Shown: positions 28,434-39,698 of the stretch, in pieces
Layout: every line of letters starts with the position of its first letter
How positions within the stretch are numbered: the stretch's first letter is position 1
Assembly (NCBI GenBank): GCA_029834535.1
Contig: JAQMWT010000506.1
Location: 1-61,355 of the forward strand
DNA length: 61,355 nucleotides
Direction: 5' to 3'
Origin: Chrysophaeum taylorii
Lineage: Eukaryota > Sar > Pelagophyceae > Pelagomonadales > Pelagomonadaceae
The notes under the pieces: model-generated
What the model saw: the letters and a program-made list of their open reading frames with translations, nothing else
What the model was told of the DNA's origin: nothing
The model's database searches: none
Program-made: the position numbers and the translations under genes

Positions 28434-31400
28434 ATGGTTCCCCTCCTGGACCCTAGTCACACTACCCCCGACGATCTCTGGATCGCCAACCCCGCCCTTC
28501 GTGGCACCGTGCCCCGCTCCACCTTGGCTTGTTACCAGCACAAGGCCACCTTCCCCTACAAACCCGCCAACGCCTCTAAACTCTCGATTTCCGAAAATGC
28601 CCGCATCTGTCAAATGCTTGCACGCTTCACCAAGCCCTTCACGGATCTAGGTCTAGACGCCGACGGCACTCCCTATTCTACCATGACCAACATCTCCCAT
28701 CTCCTGGTTTTCGCATTGCTGCACAACCACTTGTCGCAACATCCCACTCTCGCCGCTTGGAACACCCTCCGCTGTTTTCATGCCTCAGAGTCCCAATGTG
28801 CTTACCATTTGGATGGAGCCATCACCGGCACCGTCGCTACTGCCGTCGCCTGTGGCTACTTCCCGCGCGCTTCCCTCACCCTACACTCCAGGCCCCCTCA
28901 GATATTGGACTGTTCCCATCAACCCGCAGTCTTCTCCCCAACGCACGCCTTTTCCCTGGATGTTCCCAAGGGCACCGCCGTTCAGGTCGTCGCCTACACC
29001 ACCTCCTTGGCCGCCGCTCACAGCTGCTCGCGCCCGTCCACTTGGGTCCACTACATGAATCGCTCGCATCCTGGCTTTGCCGCGATCGACTCACGAGGGC
29101 GAATTACTCTCGATGACCCCAAGGGACTCATAATATCCAAAGCACGTCCCACTTACGCGGACTATGTCGGCCACATCGGAGACACGCTTCAGAAAAGCAC
29201 CAAGTGCTACTCGGTCACTGGCTCGTACCCAACCAACACGAGCTACTCCAACGACTTGCTGCTGATCTCTCCAGACCACATCCGCTATGCAACCCTCAAC
29301 GAAATCGCAAAGTTTGGACACCACTCGGACCCGGAACTGCCCCGTCTGTTCCAACAACACCCGCCGTACTTCGCGTTTAAGGCACTGGCCAACACCGTCC
29401 CGCACCACGTGCTGCAGGCAAAGTACAGCGCTGTCCTCGCACTCCACGAATCGCACCAGCACGTGAACTTTCACATCGAATGGGCAACAATACGCAATGG
29501 CATCCCCAGCCGCGGAGACATCAACCAGGTTGCAGAATTCTGCCTGAACATCGCCAGCCGTCTCTTAGCAGAGGAGGACCTCAACCTCACCTCCCTATTC
29601 AATGCCGTAGCAGATGCTCACCATGATGCGATCCGCAAGCCAAGCAAATCGAAAAACCTCGAGACGCTTCTTGCCGAGGCAACCGTTGCTAAAGTCCGAG
29701 TTGACAAGCGACCCAGCCCCCCCAGCGCTTCGACTGCCGCTCTGCCCCCCTTGCACAAGCCCGGTACCATTCAGCACGCCAAAAGAGTGCTTTTGGTCAC
29801 TCGCTGGCACCGAATACACCACCACCAACCAGAGATTCTTCGCCGCACGATTGCCGTCAATGTAACGAATCTCCGCCCAGGTGATGATTGGTATCTGCAA
29901 GACTGCCGTGAATGCAAGCGCTGCCAATCGAATGTAAGCTTCAGTCACAAGAACAATTCCTGGTCACAGGATGAACTCGCCTATGCTCCTGGCCAACATC
30001 TCCACATGGATGTCTCATACCTGAGCATTACCAAATGCTATGGTGGCTTTCGTTACATCATGCATTTTGTGTGTATTATCTCAGCACACAAGTGGGTCTA
30101 TTTTAGGAAACTAGACGCACAGGGCGTTCTGGCTGGCATCCTCTACGTGGCCAATGTGATTAAGGTCGAATTCAATGTAAATGTGAAAATCATCTCGTCC
30201 GATGCATTCTCAACTTTCCGCTCCGAAGCATTCCACCCGCTCAAGGTGCAACTCGGCATCCAGTTTCAAATCATTGGTCGCCACCTCCACCAGCGGAACT
30301 TCGCGGAAAACATCATCGAGGAAAACACCCGCGGCACCGTAGTTCGCCTCCTCAGCCTGTGCAGTGTCCGCATCGAAGGAAAGCCCATCGCCGCCGAGTA
30401 CTATCACCCATTTGCTCTGCTGCATAAGACCCAAGCCGACAACCAGCGCTCTCATGGACTGCCCTCGCGCACCAACATGCCTTGCACCGTCCCCATGCGC
30501 ATCATGTCACCCATGGCACCGCCCTTGAGGCTCCTTCCCTTTGGCGAACATGTCACCTTTGTCTACCCTCATAGTCACAAGCTGGAACCCTCCAGCGTCT
30601 CCGCCTCTTATCTTCATAGCAACAATTACCTCCCGAACTTCCCCGGCACAGACCGATTTGTCCGTGATGTTCATAGCTCTATCCTGCTTGTACATCAGGG
30701 GCGACATGGCAAAATCGTCACCTCTAACGACTTCCACGTTGATGCAGACGTGCCAGTCGACCGCAACAAGGTGATCGAACGGATCAAAGCACTCGCGCAG
30801 ATCCCAACAGAGGCACGGCAAGAGGACCCGCTCCCAGCTATAAGCGAACAGCAAATGCCGGAAGCTAGACAGGAATCGAAAAATGAGGGCGAGACTCAAG
30901 ATGACGACCAGGATGACGAACTCGACGATGATGACGAGCACAACGAACCGGATCCAACCTCCGCTGCAGATCCAAGTCCCGTCAGCGACGAGACACCTGA
31001 ACAGGATTTTTCGTTCCTCAACCGGCCACCTCCGCCGGATGGTAGCATTCCGATGCCCAAACGAAAAGATCGCCTAGAGGTTGTTCTCGACGATTCAGGT
31101 TTTACCCCAGTTCTCGTGCATCGCAACCAGAGCGACAAACTCAAGGCAGATCTCAAGGACGAGCGCGGATTCCGCATTCCCAAGGACCAACTCTATATCG
31201 TGAAACGTGTCGACGATGGAAAACTCTTCATAAGACGCATTATCGCTTCAGAGTATGGTCGCAACTGGAAATACCAGCAGGAGCAATCCACGGCTCGCGC
31301 CACAGCGAACATGTCCAGCACATTGATGTTCCTCATCAGTGTCAGCGCTCTGCACCGGGGCCATGCCGTCAGCATCGTATCTGATCTCAACATTAGAAGG

Positions 31401-31614
31401 GATGCTCAGCCGCCAAATGATGTCCCGAAAGGATGTCTCCTAGCAAATACCACACAAGACTATGGTATCATGGGCGGCACCGCACTGGATTTGCAGAGAG
31501 AAACCGACGCAGAACTCTTGTATGTTGACTTCCCAAGGAAGCCGTACCACTCATCTGTATTGGTTGACCACCTTGATAACGACAATTCTGTTCTCGAGAA
31601 CTATGTGTGCCACG
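28434..31614 (+). pseudogene. Integrase region of C2, interrupted by SINE
   Basis: A frame of about 1,060 codons is open up to the SINE. It includes the zinc-binding region (RIHHHQPEILRRT ... CRECKRC, about residues 460-500) and the integrase core: LHMDVSYL (first Asp, about residue 526), IISSDAFSTF (second Asp, about 589) and NFAENIIEE (Glu, about 626), followed by an acidic linker (about 820-880) and the start of the post-integrase segment. At 31615 the SINE begins. Frames between 27952 and 28433 hold degraded pre-integrase sequence. Confidence 0.8.
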
Positions 31615-31861
31615 GTTGGCAGCCGGAACGTTCGCAGTGGGACGGGGTATGGCCGGGGGGTGAATACGGAAGGTTATCGACGAGTTGGTCGTCAGTCACA
31701 TCGCGGTCTCCTCGTCGCATGGCGACAAGCTTGATGGTCACTCTCCGCCGACCGACCTTTCGGCGCTCCTCGTCTACAGGCCCGTGATTCCGGGCTGGCT
31801 CCTGTCGGTCCGGCCTGGCTCCCATGCTCGGGAGAGGTCTGAAGTTAGTTAGTTAGTTAGT
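31615..31861 (+). mobile_element. SINE-like retroposon, short subfamily, inside C2 pol
   Basis: The insert starts GTTGGCAGCCGGAACG and ends in TTAG repeats, with a 13-bp target repeat TATGTGTGCCACG at 31602-31614 and 31862-31874. It differs from the copy at 4336-4580 by only a few bases by eye, so both insertions are recent or derive from one active source. Its excision restores the pol frame. Confidence 0.9.
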
Positions 31862-31864
31862 TAT

Positions 31865-32078
31865 GTGTGCCACGACGAACTGTCACCGGCAGAGTACTAT
31901 GCGCATCAATGGAACCAAGAGTTCCGTTGTATGGGTTCCTCTCTTTTGTGGGACATCTCCGCGCATCAACACTATCACCGAGCTTCTCGTCACAGGCATG
32001 CCTTCATGCATGATTCTGGCGAACTCGGACACCTCTTCCTAAGTCAAAGTGATCCGAATCAAGATATTCTCCTAGAAG
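31865..32078 (+). pseudogene. C2 pol segment between SINE and DNA transposon
   Basis: The frame (HDELSPAEYYAHQWNQEF, then LGHLFLSQSDPNQDILLE) resumes C2 pol after the SINE. It runs directly into the 4.67-kb transposon at 32079. Joining to 36756 after removing the transposon and one CTAGAAG copy continues the same frame into the RT (MDYDLQHIDHVV). Confidence 0.8.
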
Positions 32079-32455
32079 TAGGGTCGGATAAGGAACTCGG
32101 GGGTCCCGCGCCGGGGCCGAAAATCCCCAAGGATTGGCGGGCTTTTTGGTCCGTCGCCAAGTTGACCCAAAATGGTGCCGATTTTATATTGGAACGAAGT
32201 CCGTAGCTGCCGATTTGGCGAATCTACTTGGGAGTGAGGTATTTGGCGCCTCGGTGGAGGCGGGGGCCTAGGTGGCTCTACTCTGCACGACGCCATCGGC
32301 TCCAAATACAACAACCGGCGCATCGGGAATGTCCGTAGGCCCAATGAGGGTCGTGTGGGCGTTTAGACGGCGCCTTTTGTTCGCTGGGGCCAGTTCTAGT
32401 GTCCTCGTCTTTCCGGGCGTCCTCGGGAGACCGGCGTCGGGGCCCGCGAACGCAG

Positions 32456-32932
32456 CTATGCGTAGTCGTCGTCGTCGACGTCCATCGCGTCCTCCTCCTC
32501 CTCGTCGTCGTCGTCGTCGTCGTATTCGTTGTCCTCGGACACGAAGCGCCAGGAAGCCGGCTTGGAGCCGTTGAAGAAGGTGGGGCGGTTCGCGAGGAGC
32601 CACCCGCTGAAACCGTCGTCATAGGAAACGAAGATCCAACCCAGCCCGAGTTTCTTGCGACCGTCCTTGGAGTTCTCGTCGGATACCGCCTCGATGGTGC
32701 CGGGCATCCAGTAGCAGCCCGGGTGCCCCGACAACTCCCAGAGAACCTCGACGCGTGACCCGACCAACGCCACGTCAATCGTCGGTAGCTTCGAACGGCC
32801 ACTCGTTGTCCGCGTCCGCTTCCTCGGATGGCGAAAGGCGCGGCACTCCTCAACCTTGGCCTTGAGCTCGTCAACGCTCAAGTGCCGCCTCGCGTCGAGT
32901 TCGAGACGCTGGGCCGTCGCGGTCCCGAGCAC
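32456..32932 (-). pseudogene. C-terminal Tudor/PWWP-like module of DNA transposon protein
   Basis: The translation contains VGSRVEVLWELSG, YWMPGTIEAVSDENSKDG, LGWIFVSYDDGFSGWL and NRPTFF, then a long Asp/Glu tail. The pattern of a short barrel with conserved Trp/Tyr and a changing loop resembles small chromatin-reader folds, though the exact family cannot be named from sequence alone. A diverged copy lies at 10690-11110. It joins the upstream transposase by a frame change near 32940. Confidence 0.65.
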
Positions 32933-34140
32933 TGGCAGCTGCCGTCGGCGCTCGCCCGGACTACCGCCTCGGCGACCAACTCGCGGGAGTTGGTCTTGAT
33001 CTGCTCGTAGACGTACTCGAGGTGCGCGGTGAGGAATTCGATGTTGGCCTTGGAACCGGCCGAGCCGATCGTCGGGTCCTTGCCCGAGGTGTAGGACTTG
33101 GGTTTGAGGTCGCCCATGCCCATGTCGACGACGTGCCTGTCGATGTTCTCCTTGAGGACCTTCGACCGCGCAGCGTCGCTCGAGATCTGCGTAAGTGCCG
33201 CATCAAGTCGCTTCTTGACCGTCGAGAGCAGGGTCCTCCCGACGAGGGCCTGCTCGTCGACGACAGGCTTGACTTTCATGGCCTCCTGGGCCTTGGCGTA
33301 GTCGTTCACCTGGCGCTCGAGGGCCTTCTCGACGAACGCGGCGGCGCGACGGCGATGGTGCTCCTTCGCCGCCTCCGCGCGCGCGGCAGCCTGCTCCTTG
33401 TGGTTCTGCCGACCACGACGAACCGCCTCCATCAACACTCCTCGAAAGTCGTCGCCGAGCGTGGCGAGACGTCCTCCACCAACTCGATCGCGCATTCGAG
33501 CCTTCGTCGTCGTTCGACCAGCGACCTCGTCGGCGACGCGTCGCCGGCGCTTGGTCGTAAAACTCGTGGCGGCCCGGTCGAACATGTGGTCCCGTTGGCA
33601 CGCGACGACCCCGACGCAGTTCGCGACGCTCATGTTGACGTAGGAGGCGTTGTAATACTTCAATACGCCAAACTCGCCTTCGACCTCGTTCGAGTTCCGC
33701 CGCGCGCCGTCGAAGGCCCTCCGGAGCTCCGACGTCTGGTTGACCGCCGCGAGGTCGCCGTCGCCGACGTAGCGCATAGACTGCCCCCCCTCGAACGTGC
33801 GGCGCATGCCGCGGCCCCAGGCCCGGAGCGCGTCGAGCATGGTCTTGGCCTCTGGATCATTGGTGTCAGTCGGAGCGTAGAGCCGCGCCCGAACGGCCGC
33901 GACGTCGCGGATCGTGGACTGGCCGTCGACGGACAGCTTCGCCGACCCGGCCCGCGTCTCGAGGAACTGGGCGTAGGTGGCGATCTCAGTGTCGAAGGCC
34001 GCGTAACCGGCGGTCGCAACGAGTTGTGGATTATCCTGGCAGACTTGGAAGAAGGCATGCACTCGCTCGAGAACGCCCGCCATGTCGAGAACCGACCAAC
34101 CCTCGAGGGCGTCCGATGCGGCGAAAAATCGGAAAGGCAC
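32878..34140 (-). pseudogene. Transposase C-terminal catalytic part (candidate E motif)
   Basis: The 420-codon frame contains NSNEVEGEFGVLKYYN (about residues 150-165) and a following SVANCVGVVACQRDHMF. A Glu after an Asn-rich lead, followed by a hydrophobic Lys/Asn-rich helix, is how many DDE transposases end their catalytic core. Downstream are basic and coiled-coil segments (EKALERQVNDYAKAQEAM). This is a candidate for the third catalytic residue; it is inference from order and context. Confidence 0.5.
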
Positions 34141-34169
34141 CGTGAACTTGTCGTCGATGATCGCTCGGG

Positions 34170-34544
34170 CTCAAATGGCTCCGGCGACCTCCTGCGAGGA
34201 CAAGGTCGAGAAGAGGTTGTTCCTGAGGATGTTTGCGACGCGTAGCTCGCGTTCTCGAGGAACTCGACGAGAAACGGGAGGTTGTGGAAGATGACCCAGG
34301 CCGCGTTGGTGCACGCGTCCTGCCGCGTCCCCTTGTCCGTGCGGCCGAGCGTGAGGTAGAGCTCCGACGGGTGCTTCTCCTCGAGGAATGCCCGGTGAGG
34401 GGTCCCGAAGCCCATCCCGTAGCGATCCACGCCCTCGCCGATACACTTGGACAAGGCATGAATGACCTTGTTCAACTCGCCGGTGAGGCGCAGGTGCTTC
34501 GCCTCCGAGCTCTCGATGCTATCCTTCAGCAGCGTGTCGAGCAT
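34170..34544 (-). pseudogene. Transposase middle segment
   Basis: The frame starting at 34544 (LLKDSIESSEAKHLRLTG, LSKCIGEGVDRYGMGFG) leads to KGTRQDACTNAAWVIFHNL and FLVEFLEN, resembling the conserved Arg/Asn-Ala block found between the second and third catalytic residues in several eukaryotic DDE transposases. The true reading shifts near 34250 and continues toward the C-terminal part. Confidence 0.5.
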
Positions 34545-35907
34545 CTTGGCCTCCTCGGCGGCGCCGCCGTCGAGCCATGTGTTGCCTGCTCAACAAATTG
34601 ATGGTGGGACGGCACGACGTACCGAGATGTCGCTGGCAGTTCCCGTGAAAGACACGAGTCTTCGCGTCGCGCTCGTCTTGCGTCATCAAATTCCACAGCT
34701 CTTCCCCGATCTCCTTCTGCACCGCCGCGAGGACATGCTCCTGGAGCTCGCGGACCGATGCGATGGCGGCGGAGGCGTTGTCGGTAACGATGGCCCGGCT
34801 GGCGAGATTCTGCACGCCGGCGCTGCCGGCGGCCGGGAGCGCCTCCGCAGCAGCGTCGGCTCCGTAGAGCTCCTGGTAAACTTGATTAACGAGCTGGAGC
34901 GCTCGATTCAGGTCACCAAACCGATCGTTGATCGCCTTGGCCTCGCCAGGCGCGCTCTGGTCGGAGATCTCGCTCGCGCCCAGCGTCCAGTTCTCCGTCA
35001 CGCCGCCGCGTGTGACGCGAAGTTGGGTAGTCGCGATCTCCTTGCCGTCGAGCGGCGACGCGTCCGTCGCCGCGTCGACGACGTCACCGTATCCCACGGC
35101 GAGGGCGACGGCGGCCTCGTGAAGGACACCCATCTCGGAGCGCAGGTCGCGAATGAAGCGTGCGGACGGGAGCTCCATGTCGCGCACTCGCTCCGGGCCA
35201 ACGACCGCCTCGACGACCGAGACCAGGACCTCGGGGATTTCCGCAGGCGCAACCCGCGAGGCGAGCAGTTTCATACACAGCACCCTGAGCTTCGAGTCCC
35301 ACGGAGTGCCCTTGCCGGATCCCTTGCCGGACGGCTTCCGCGGTACCCACACTTCGGCGTTCTGCTTCTCGAGGACCGCGACCCGCTCCCGCAGCCGCTC
35401 GATCTCCTCCTCCCGGGCCTGGACGCGGTCCTCGGCAGCCGCGAGCTTTATCTCCATTTGCTTCGCTTCCTGGTTGAGGGCGGCGTAATTGTTCTTGAGT
35501 TGTCGCATGGCCCGAGGGTCCGATTTCTTCAGTCGGTTCCTCTCCCGAAACTCGGCCGCCGCCGCAGCCTGTCTCGCCGCCTCGTTCGGCTGGGCCTTGG
35601 TCGCGTTGAGCTCGTCGATGGCTCGCTGCAGCCTCGCGGCATCGCGGTCGCGCTGCTTCTCATTGGAGGCCTGGTGGCGTTCGATGCGGACCTGGAGCCG
35701 TGCCTCCCGACGTGCGGCATCCCGGACCTCGTCCTCGTACTTCCACTTGGCCTCGAGACGCGCCGCGTCTGCCTTGGCGGCCGCCATTTCCGCGGCGAAG
35801 GCGTCGGCGTGGGCTTCTTTCGTCTCGCGTTCGGCGGTGACAGAGCGAGAGTGCTGAGCCGTCTTGGCCGCCGTGAGCTTGTCGACCGTGCTCCGGAGTT
35901 TCGACAC
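34519..35907 (-). pseudogene. Coiled coil plus candidate D1/D2 motifs of transposase
   Basis: The 462-codon frame begins with about 200 residues of charged coiled coil (KLRSTVDKL to VAVLEKQNAEVW). It is followed by a globular region with WDSKLRVLCMKLLAS, VGYGDVVDAATDASPLDGKE (candidate first Asp) and SRAIVTDNASAAIASV (candidate second Asp), then RVFHGNCQRHLGT. These lie in the order expected for a DDE enzyme. Frame changes at both ends link it to neighbouring segments. The antisense frame of 504 codons is an artefact of GC-rich codons. Confidence 0.55.
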
Positions 35908-35929
35908 CTCCTTCTCGAGCTAAGAGATC

Positions 35930-36672
35930 CGCACATTCGAGTCCGACGACGACGACAGTGTGGAGATAACCGATGACCCACTCGATCCAAGCGTCGGACG
36001 CGCTGGCCGTCCGGGTGGTAGTCGCCGAATCGGGGGGGGTGTCGTTCTCCTTGTCGGGCTTGGCCTTGACGTGGGAGAACGGGACGCGGATCTCTCCCTG
36101 CTGAATCGTTTTCACGTCGTATGACTCGACCCGACACACAGTGTTGTTGTAGATTAGGCCCAGGACAACGCCGTTGCCGCCCTGGATGTTGTGCCCCGCC
36201 GAGAAGTCGTGCTCGATGAGGACCTCGTCCCCGCTGCGGATGGTTGTCTTGAGAGTCCTAGTTAGCGACGCGGAGATCCGGGCGAGAACGCCTTCGCGCC
36301 CTTCGTCGTGTGTAGCTTGCTCGGGGTGAAGTCGTCCCGGCACATTTTCGAGCACACGTAGAACTTGTCGGGCAGCTCGCCCTCGATATTCAGGAGTCGC
36401 TCCAGGTCGAGCGGCTGGCCCCTGGCCGTCTCGTCGGGGTCGAGCCTCGCTACGCAGCACACGCACTCTCCCCTCAAGAGGTTTTTTCGCCGTTGACGTT
36501 TGGCAGCGGGTTTTTTCGACACTTTCGTCAACTCAGCCGGGACCGAAGGGTCCACAGGGGTTACAGAAGGACCCGGGGCCGACTCTTTGCTCGTTTCGGC
36601 CGATTCCATGGGCGGAACGCCGATTTTGTGATTTTGCAGGCTATGTTTGAAACATAGCCTGAGACAATCCAC
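35930..36672 (-). pseudogene. N-terminal Cys-rich region of transposase
   Basis: Two overlapping frames together give an N-terminus with a Ser/Pro/Lys-rich start (MESAETSKES...), a candidate zinc-binding cluster (GECVCCVARLDP ... VCSKMC, about 36460-36330) and then a small barrel-like segment (GGNGVVLGLIYNNTVCRVESY, 36190-36110). A TAG near 35920 separates this from the coiled-coil part in the matching frame. The function of the Cys cluster (DNA or protein binding) is inference. Confidence 0.45.
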
Positions 36673-36757
36673 TTTTGAATGAGGGTTTCTCGTTTGGTGT
36701 TCGAAATGTAGGCTAGGGCCTAGTTTTGAGCTTTCTTATCCGACCCTACTAGAAGTC

Positions 36758-37759
36758 ATGGACTATGACTTGCAGCACATCGACCATGTCGTGTTACAAC
36801 TCGTGACTGCTGAAGATATAGTCTATGAGCCTGAGAAGATTGTCGAACTCAAAGGACTCAGCGAAGAAGATAAGTTAAAGCATATCGCTTCGATTCGCAA
36901 AGAAATTGAAGGATTGTGCTCCAATGGTGTCTTTAAGCTTGAACCTTTACCGCCAGACCGTTCGTCTATCTCGACGAAACTCGTGCTGAAGATCAAGTAT
37001 TGTGCTGACGGTACCCCAGACCGCTATAAAGCTCGTCTAGTTGCCCGAGGTTTCTTGGCACGTGTAGGCATTGACTTTCATGCCACATCCTCACCAACCG
37101 CAATGCTCGCCACCAACCGGTTATTGCTCGCCATCGCTGTGAAGCACAAACTCCCGGTCTCGCACGCGGACATTCCTCAGGCATTTATCCAATCGGCACT
37201 CGATCGCCCTGTATGGATTGACTTACCTCGAGGAATACGTGTCTCGCAAAATCTTATCCAATAGATGCAGAAGAACCACCCAGAGTCCAAGCTCGCTCTC
37301 CGACTCGTCAAGGCTCTCTATGGCCTCAAACAGTCAGCTTTGTTGTGGAACATTAAGCTCGATTCGTTTCTTCGACAACATGAGTTCGAACGCTCACAAG
37401 TCAATACTTGCCTATATATCAGCCGGGATCGATCTATCAACAGATGGGTTCTTCTATCCGTCTCTGTCGATGACCTATTGATCACTGGTACCAACACTGC
37501 CAAAATTACATCTCTTCGCACCGCTATGGAGAAGGAATATGGCAAAGGTACGTGGCATGATAACATTATATCCTTCCTTGGTATCGATGTACACTACAAT
37601 GTCTCCGCTGGTCACCTCACTATGAATGTAGCAGCGAAGATCACCAAGATGCTCGCCGAGCATAAACTCAACCTCCACACTACGGGCGTCCCCTACTCGG
37701 ACATTCTCACTCAAAAACCTTCTGCTAAGCTTCTCTCCGACTTGGCCCCCACTTTATAA
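36758..37759 (+). pseudogene. Reverse transcriptase of C2
   Basis: Copia-type RT: KLVLKIKYCADG, YKARLVARGFLA, VSHADIPQAFIQSALD (first catalytic Asp), LVKALYGLKQSALLWN and SVDDLLITG (the YVDD-type active site with Ser in place of Tyr). The frame is continuous from 36758 to 38569 except for TAG at 37262-37264 and TAA at 37757-37759. Confidence 0.9.
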
Positions 37760-38569
37760 GTATTACGCAAACATTTTCCTCACTACTGTGGCACTAGTAT
37801 TTACTTGTCTGTCACATGTCGCCCAGATATCACCACTTTGTGCAATAAATGCTGCAAGGGTATGCACAACCCTGAGCAGACCGGTCTTCTGCACTTATAT
37901 GTTTTACTTCGCTATTTGAAGGGTACTCCGAATGATTCTCTCGACTATTCATCCGACAGCCCCTCCATTACGCCCATTATTCAGCATGTGATCGGAACCT
38001 ACCCAGAGTTGCATCACCTTCGTTCGCCCATTATTTGTTTTACTGATGCCAGTTTCGCTGACCGTTCTGACCCTCGCTTAAGATCCCATTCTGGTGCATG
38101 TTTTTTCGTCTTTGGCAATCTCGTATTCTGGTCTAGCAAACGCCAAACTCTTACAGCCAAAAGCACCATGGAAGCTGACCTCATCGCCGCCAGCGCAGCC
38201 GCCGATGAATGTCACTGGTACCACAAACTCTTCTCCTCTCACCCTTATTTGTTTTCACATGATCAAGCTCACGCTATTCCCCTGCTTATTGATAACGCTA
38301 GCGCATTACATGTCGCTAATCAGCCTAAAGTCAGTGCTCCCTCTCGTCATATCAACTTACGAGAATTTCGCATTTGTGACTACCAAGCCAACTCGGTCAT
38401 TCGTCCTCTCTGGTGTCCTACTCACTACCAGGTCGCTGATCACTTTTCCAAGCTTCTTCCAAGCAACTTATTCCACAAGTTCAAAAACGCCTACGGTGTT
38501 CACTCTACATCTTCTTCACCACCATCCCATCAAGCTACTCTTTCTGCGACTCTTCCACCGTACGACTAA
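37760..38569 (+). pseudogene. RNase H of C2
   Basis: It follows the TAA in the same frame. CRPDITTLCNKCCKGMHNP is the usual RT-RNase H junction, then CFTDASFADRS (first Asp), STMEADLIAAS (Glu), LIDNASALHVANQ (Asp) and the C-terminal DHFSKLLPS block. The stop (TAA at 38567-38569) lies inside the tail of a SINE inserted in the opposite direction, so the original C-terminus was slightly different. Confidence 0.9.
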
Positions 38570-38930
38570 CTAAAACTAACTTCAGACCTCTCCCGAGCAT
38601 GGGAGCCAGGCCGGACCGACAGGTGCCAGTCCGGAATCACGGGCCTGTAGACGAGGAGCGCCGAAAGGTCTTTCGGCGGAGAGTGACCATCAAGCTTGTC
38701 GCTATGCGACGAGGAGACCGCGATGTGACTGACAACCAACTCGTCGATAACCTTCCGTCTTCGCCCCCCGGCCATACCCCGTCCCACTGCGAACGTTCCG
38801 GCTGCCAACCGCCCCGCCCGGGAGGCGAATAGGTGCCAACCTACGCCGGGAGGGCGGATGCCCTCGCAAGGCTCAGGATTCATGAGGCACCGTCCTCCAT
38901 CGCAACCGCAGTCGGCGATCAGGGTAAGGG
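38566..38930 (-). mobile_element. SINE-like retroposon at 3' end of C2, reverse orientation
   Basis: On the - strand it begins CCCTTACCCTGATCGCC at 38930 and ends in an imperfect TTAG tail at 38566. The flanks share GTACGAC on both sides (about 38560 and 38934). It has the 5' portion missing from the short copies (4336, 31615) and their full 3' part, so it is the most complete member of that subfamily here, about 365 bp. Confidence 0.8.
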
Positions 38931-39035
38931 TATGTACGACTCTGTACAGAAAACTCTCTATGTTCTTGTCGATGGTAAGACGCTTCCTGCTTAGTTTGAT
39001 CCAGATTTCACTCACCGAGTTCAATCTGTGAGGGC

Positions 39036-39232
39036 GTAGAGATAGAAAATTTGAATTGGGATTAGTACCCCCTATTCTAGGATTAGTTCCCTTAACTTTA
39101 GCACCTTTTGATTTAAGAAAACGCTATGTTATTCACACCGGCTTTCCTCGTTTTCGGAGACAGATTCGAGGGCAGACTACCACTGCCCATCGCTCTGCTG
39201 AAGGGCAGCACAGTAGAAATTACTGTTCTCTA
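39036..39232 (+). repeat. 3' LTR of C2
   Basis: 197 bases start GTAGAGATAG and end CTGTTCTCTA, with ends inversely related (GTAGAGA and TCTCTA). It matches the 5' LTR apart from the SINE there. The CTTC target repeat follows at 39233. Confidence 0.85.
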
Positions 39233-39698
39233 CTTCGACATCATTACTCACACCTTGCACCGCCCTTATGTGCGGGGCCACACAGGTACCTTTCCCGGAT
39301 ACTGCCCCGCCGCTCGCACCCGCCCATCGTCGCTTCTTCCTGGACTGCGCCGCTCAAGTACACGCCACACGCGACAACTCTTTGTTCCATTCGGCGTGGC
39401 GCGGCCCGCCTGCAAACACGAAGGACCAACCCCTCATGCTTCTTGCCGGGGGGGTTAACCCCCACACGGTCACTGAGTCCGGCACCTGGTTCGCTCGCGA
39501 CCCACACGGCCACGCATTCGGCTTTCGCGACATCAACGTGGCGCCAACGTTCGGCATCGACGTCCGCTTTCTTGGCTTGCTCTACGAACGGGGATACCAT
39601 TTCGGCTTCGACGCCGGCGGTCCGCACATGATCTTCTGCGGCACCGGCGACAAGCTTCGCCTGGGCGTGCACGCACGCCCTTTCTTTATTGACCTACG
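39233..39698 (+). pseudogene. Protease and pre-integrase region of C1
   Basis: The frame opening near 39268 contains FFLDCAAQVHATRDNSLF, aligned with the copia protease site (normally D-S/T-G-A), and then GTWFARDPHGHAFGFRDINV, DVRFLGLLYERGYHFGF and FCGTGDKLRLG, matching the copia layout of glycine-rich flap, LLS-type helix and start of the pre-integrase block. It continues the gag at 23225-24094 after removal of C2, with a +1 shift just after the joint. The sequence ends abruptly at the inverted terminus (39699), so integrase and RT are absent. Confidence 0.65.

Larger units (their letters stand above)
32079..36748 (-). mobile_element. 4.67-kb DNA transposon with 14-bp TIRs, coiled-coil/DDE-like transposase and reader module
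   Basis: The ends are perfect 14-bp inverted repeats (TAGGGTCGGATAAG at 32079-32092, its inverse at 36735-36748), flanked by CTAGAAG (32072-32078 and 36749-36755). An alternative parsing gives an 8-bp duplication with one extra base. It interrupts C2 RT in frame, which proves mobility. The - strand carries a series of overlapping frames covering nearly the full length and best explained as one long decayed transposase gene. It is markedly GC-richer than the copia host. The superfamily is not assigned. Confidence 0.85.
24095..39232 (+). mobile_element. Ty1/copia-like LTR retrotransposon C2 with four internal insertions
   Basis: It has two LTRs of about 193 and 197 bases (once a SINE is removed) beginning GTAGAGATAG and ending TGTTCTCTA, flanked by the 4-bp repeat CTTC (24091-24094 and 39233-39236). 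Inside, in order, are gag, protease, integrase, RT and RNase H, the Ty1/copia order. Insertions: a SINE in the 5' LTR (24145-24544), a SINE in pol (31615-31861), a DNA transposon in RT (32079-36748) and a SINE at the pol 3' end (38566-38930, - strand). Frameshifts and two in-frame stops in RT show it is dead. Confidence 0.85.

Noticed and set aside
33022..34245. 407-codon + strand ORF
   Set aside because: Antisense of the transposase C-terminal part; no motif, and the - strand reading has the conserved blocks and is within a defined transposon.
34462..35976. 504-codon + strand ORF
   Set aside because: Antisense of the coiled-coil transposase segment in GC-rich DNA. Composition (Arg/Leu/Val-rich) lacks domains; an open antisense frame is expected here.
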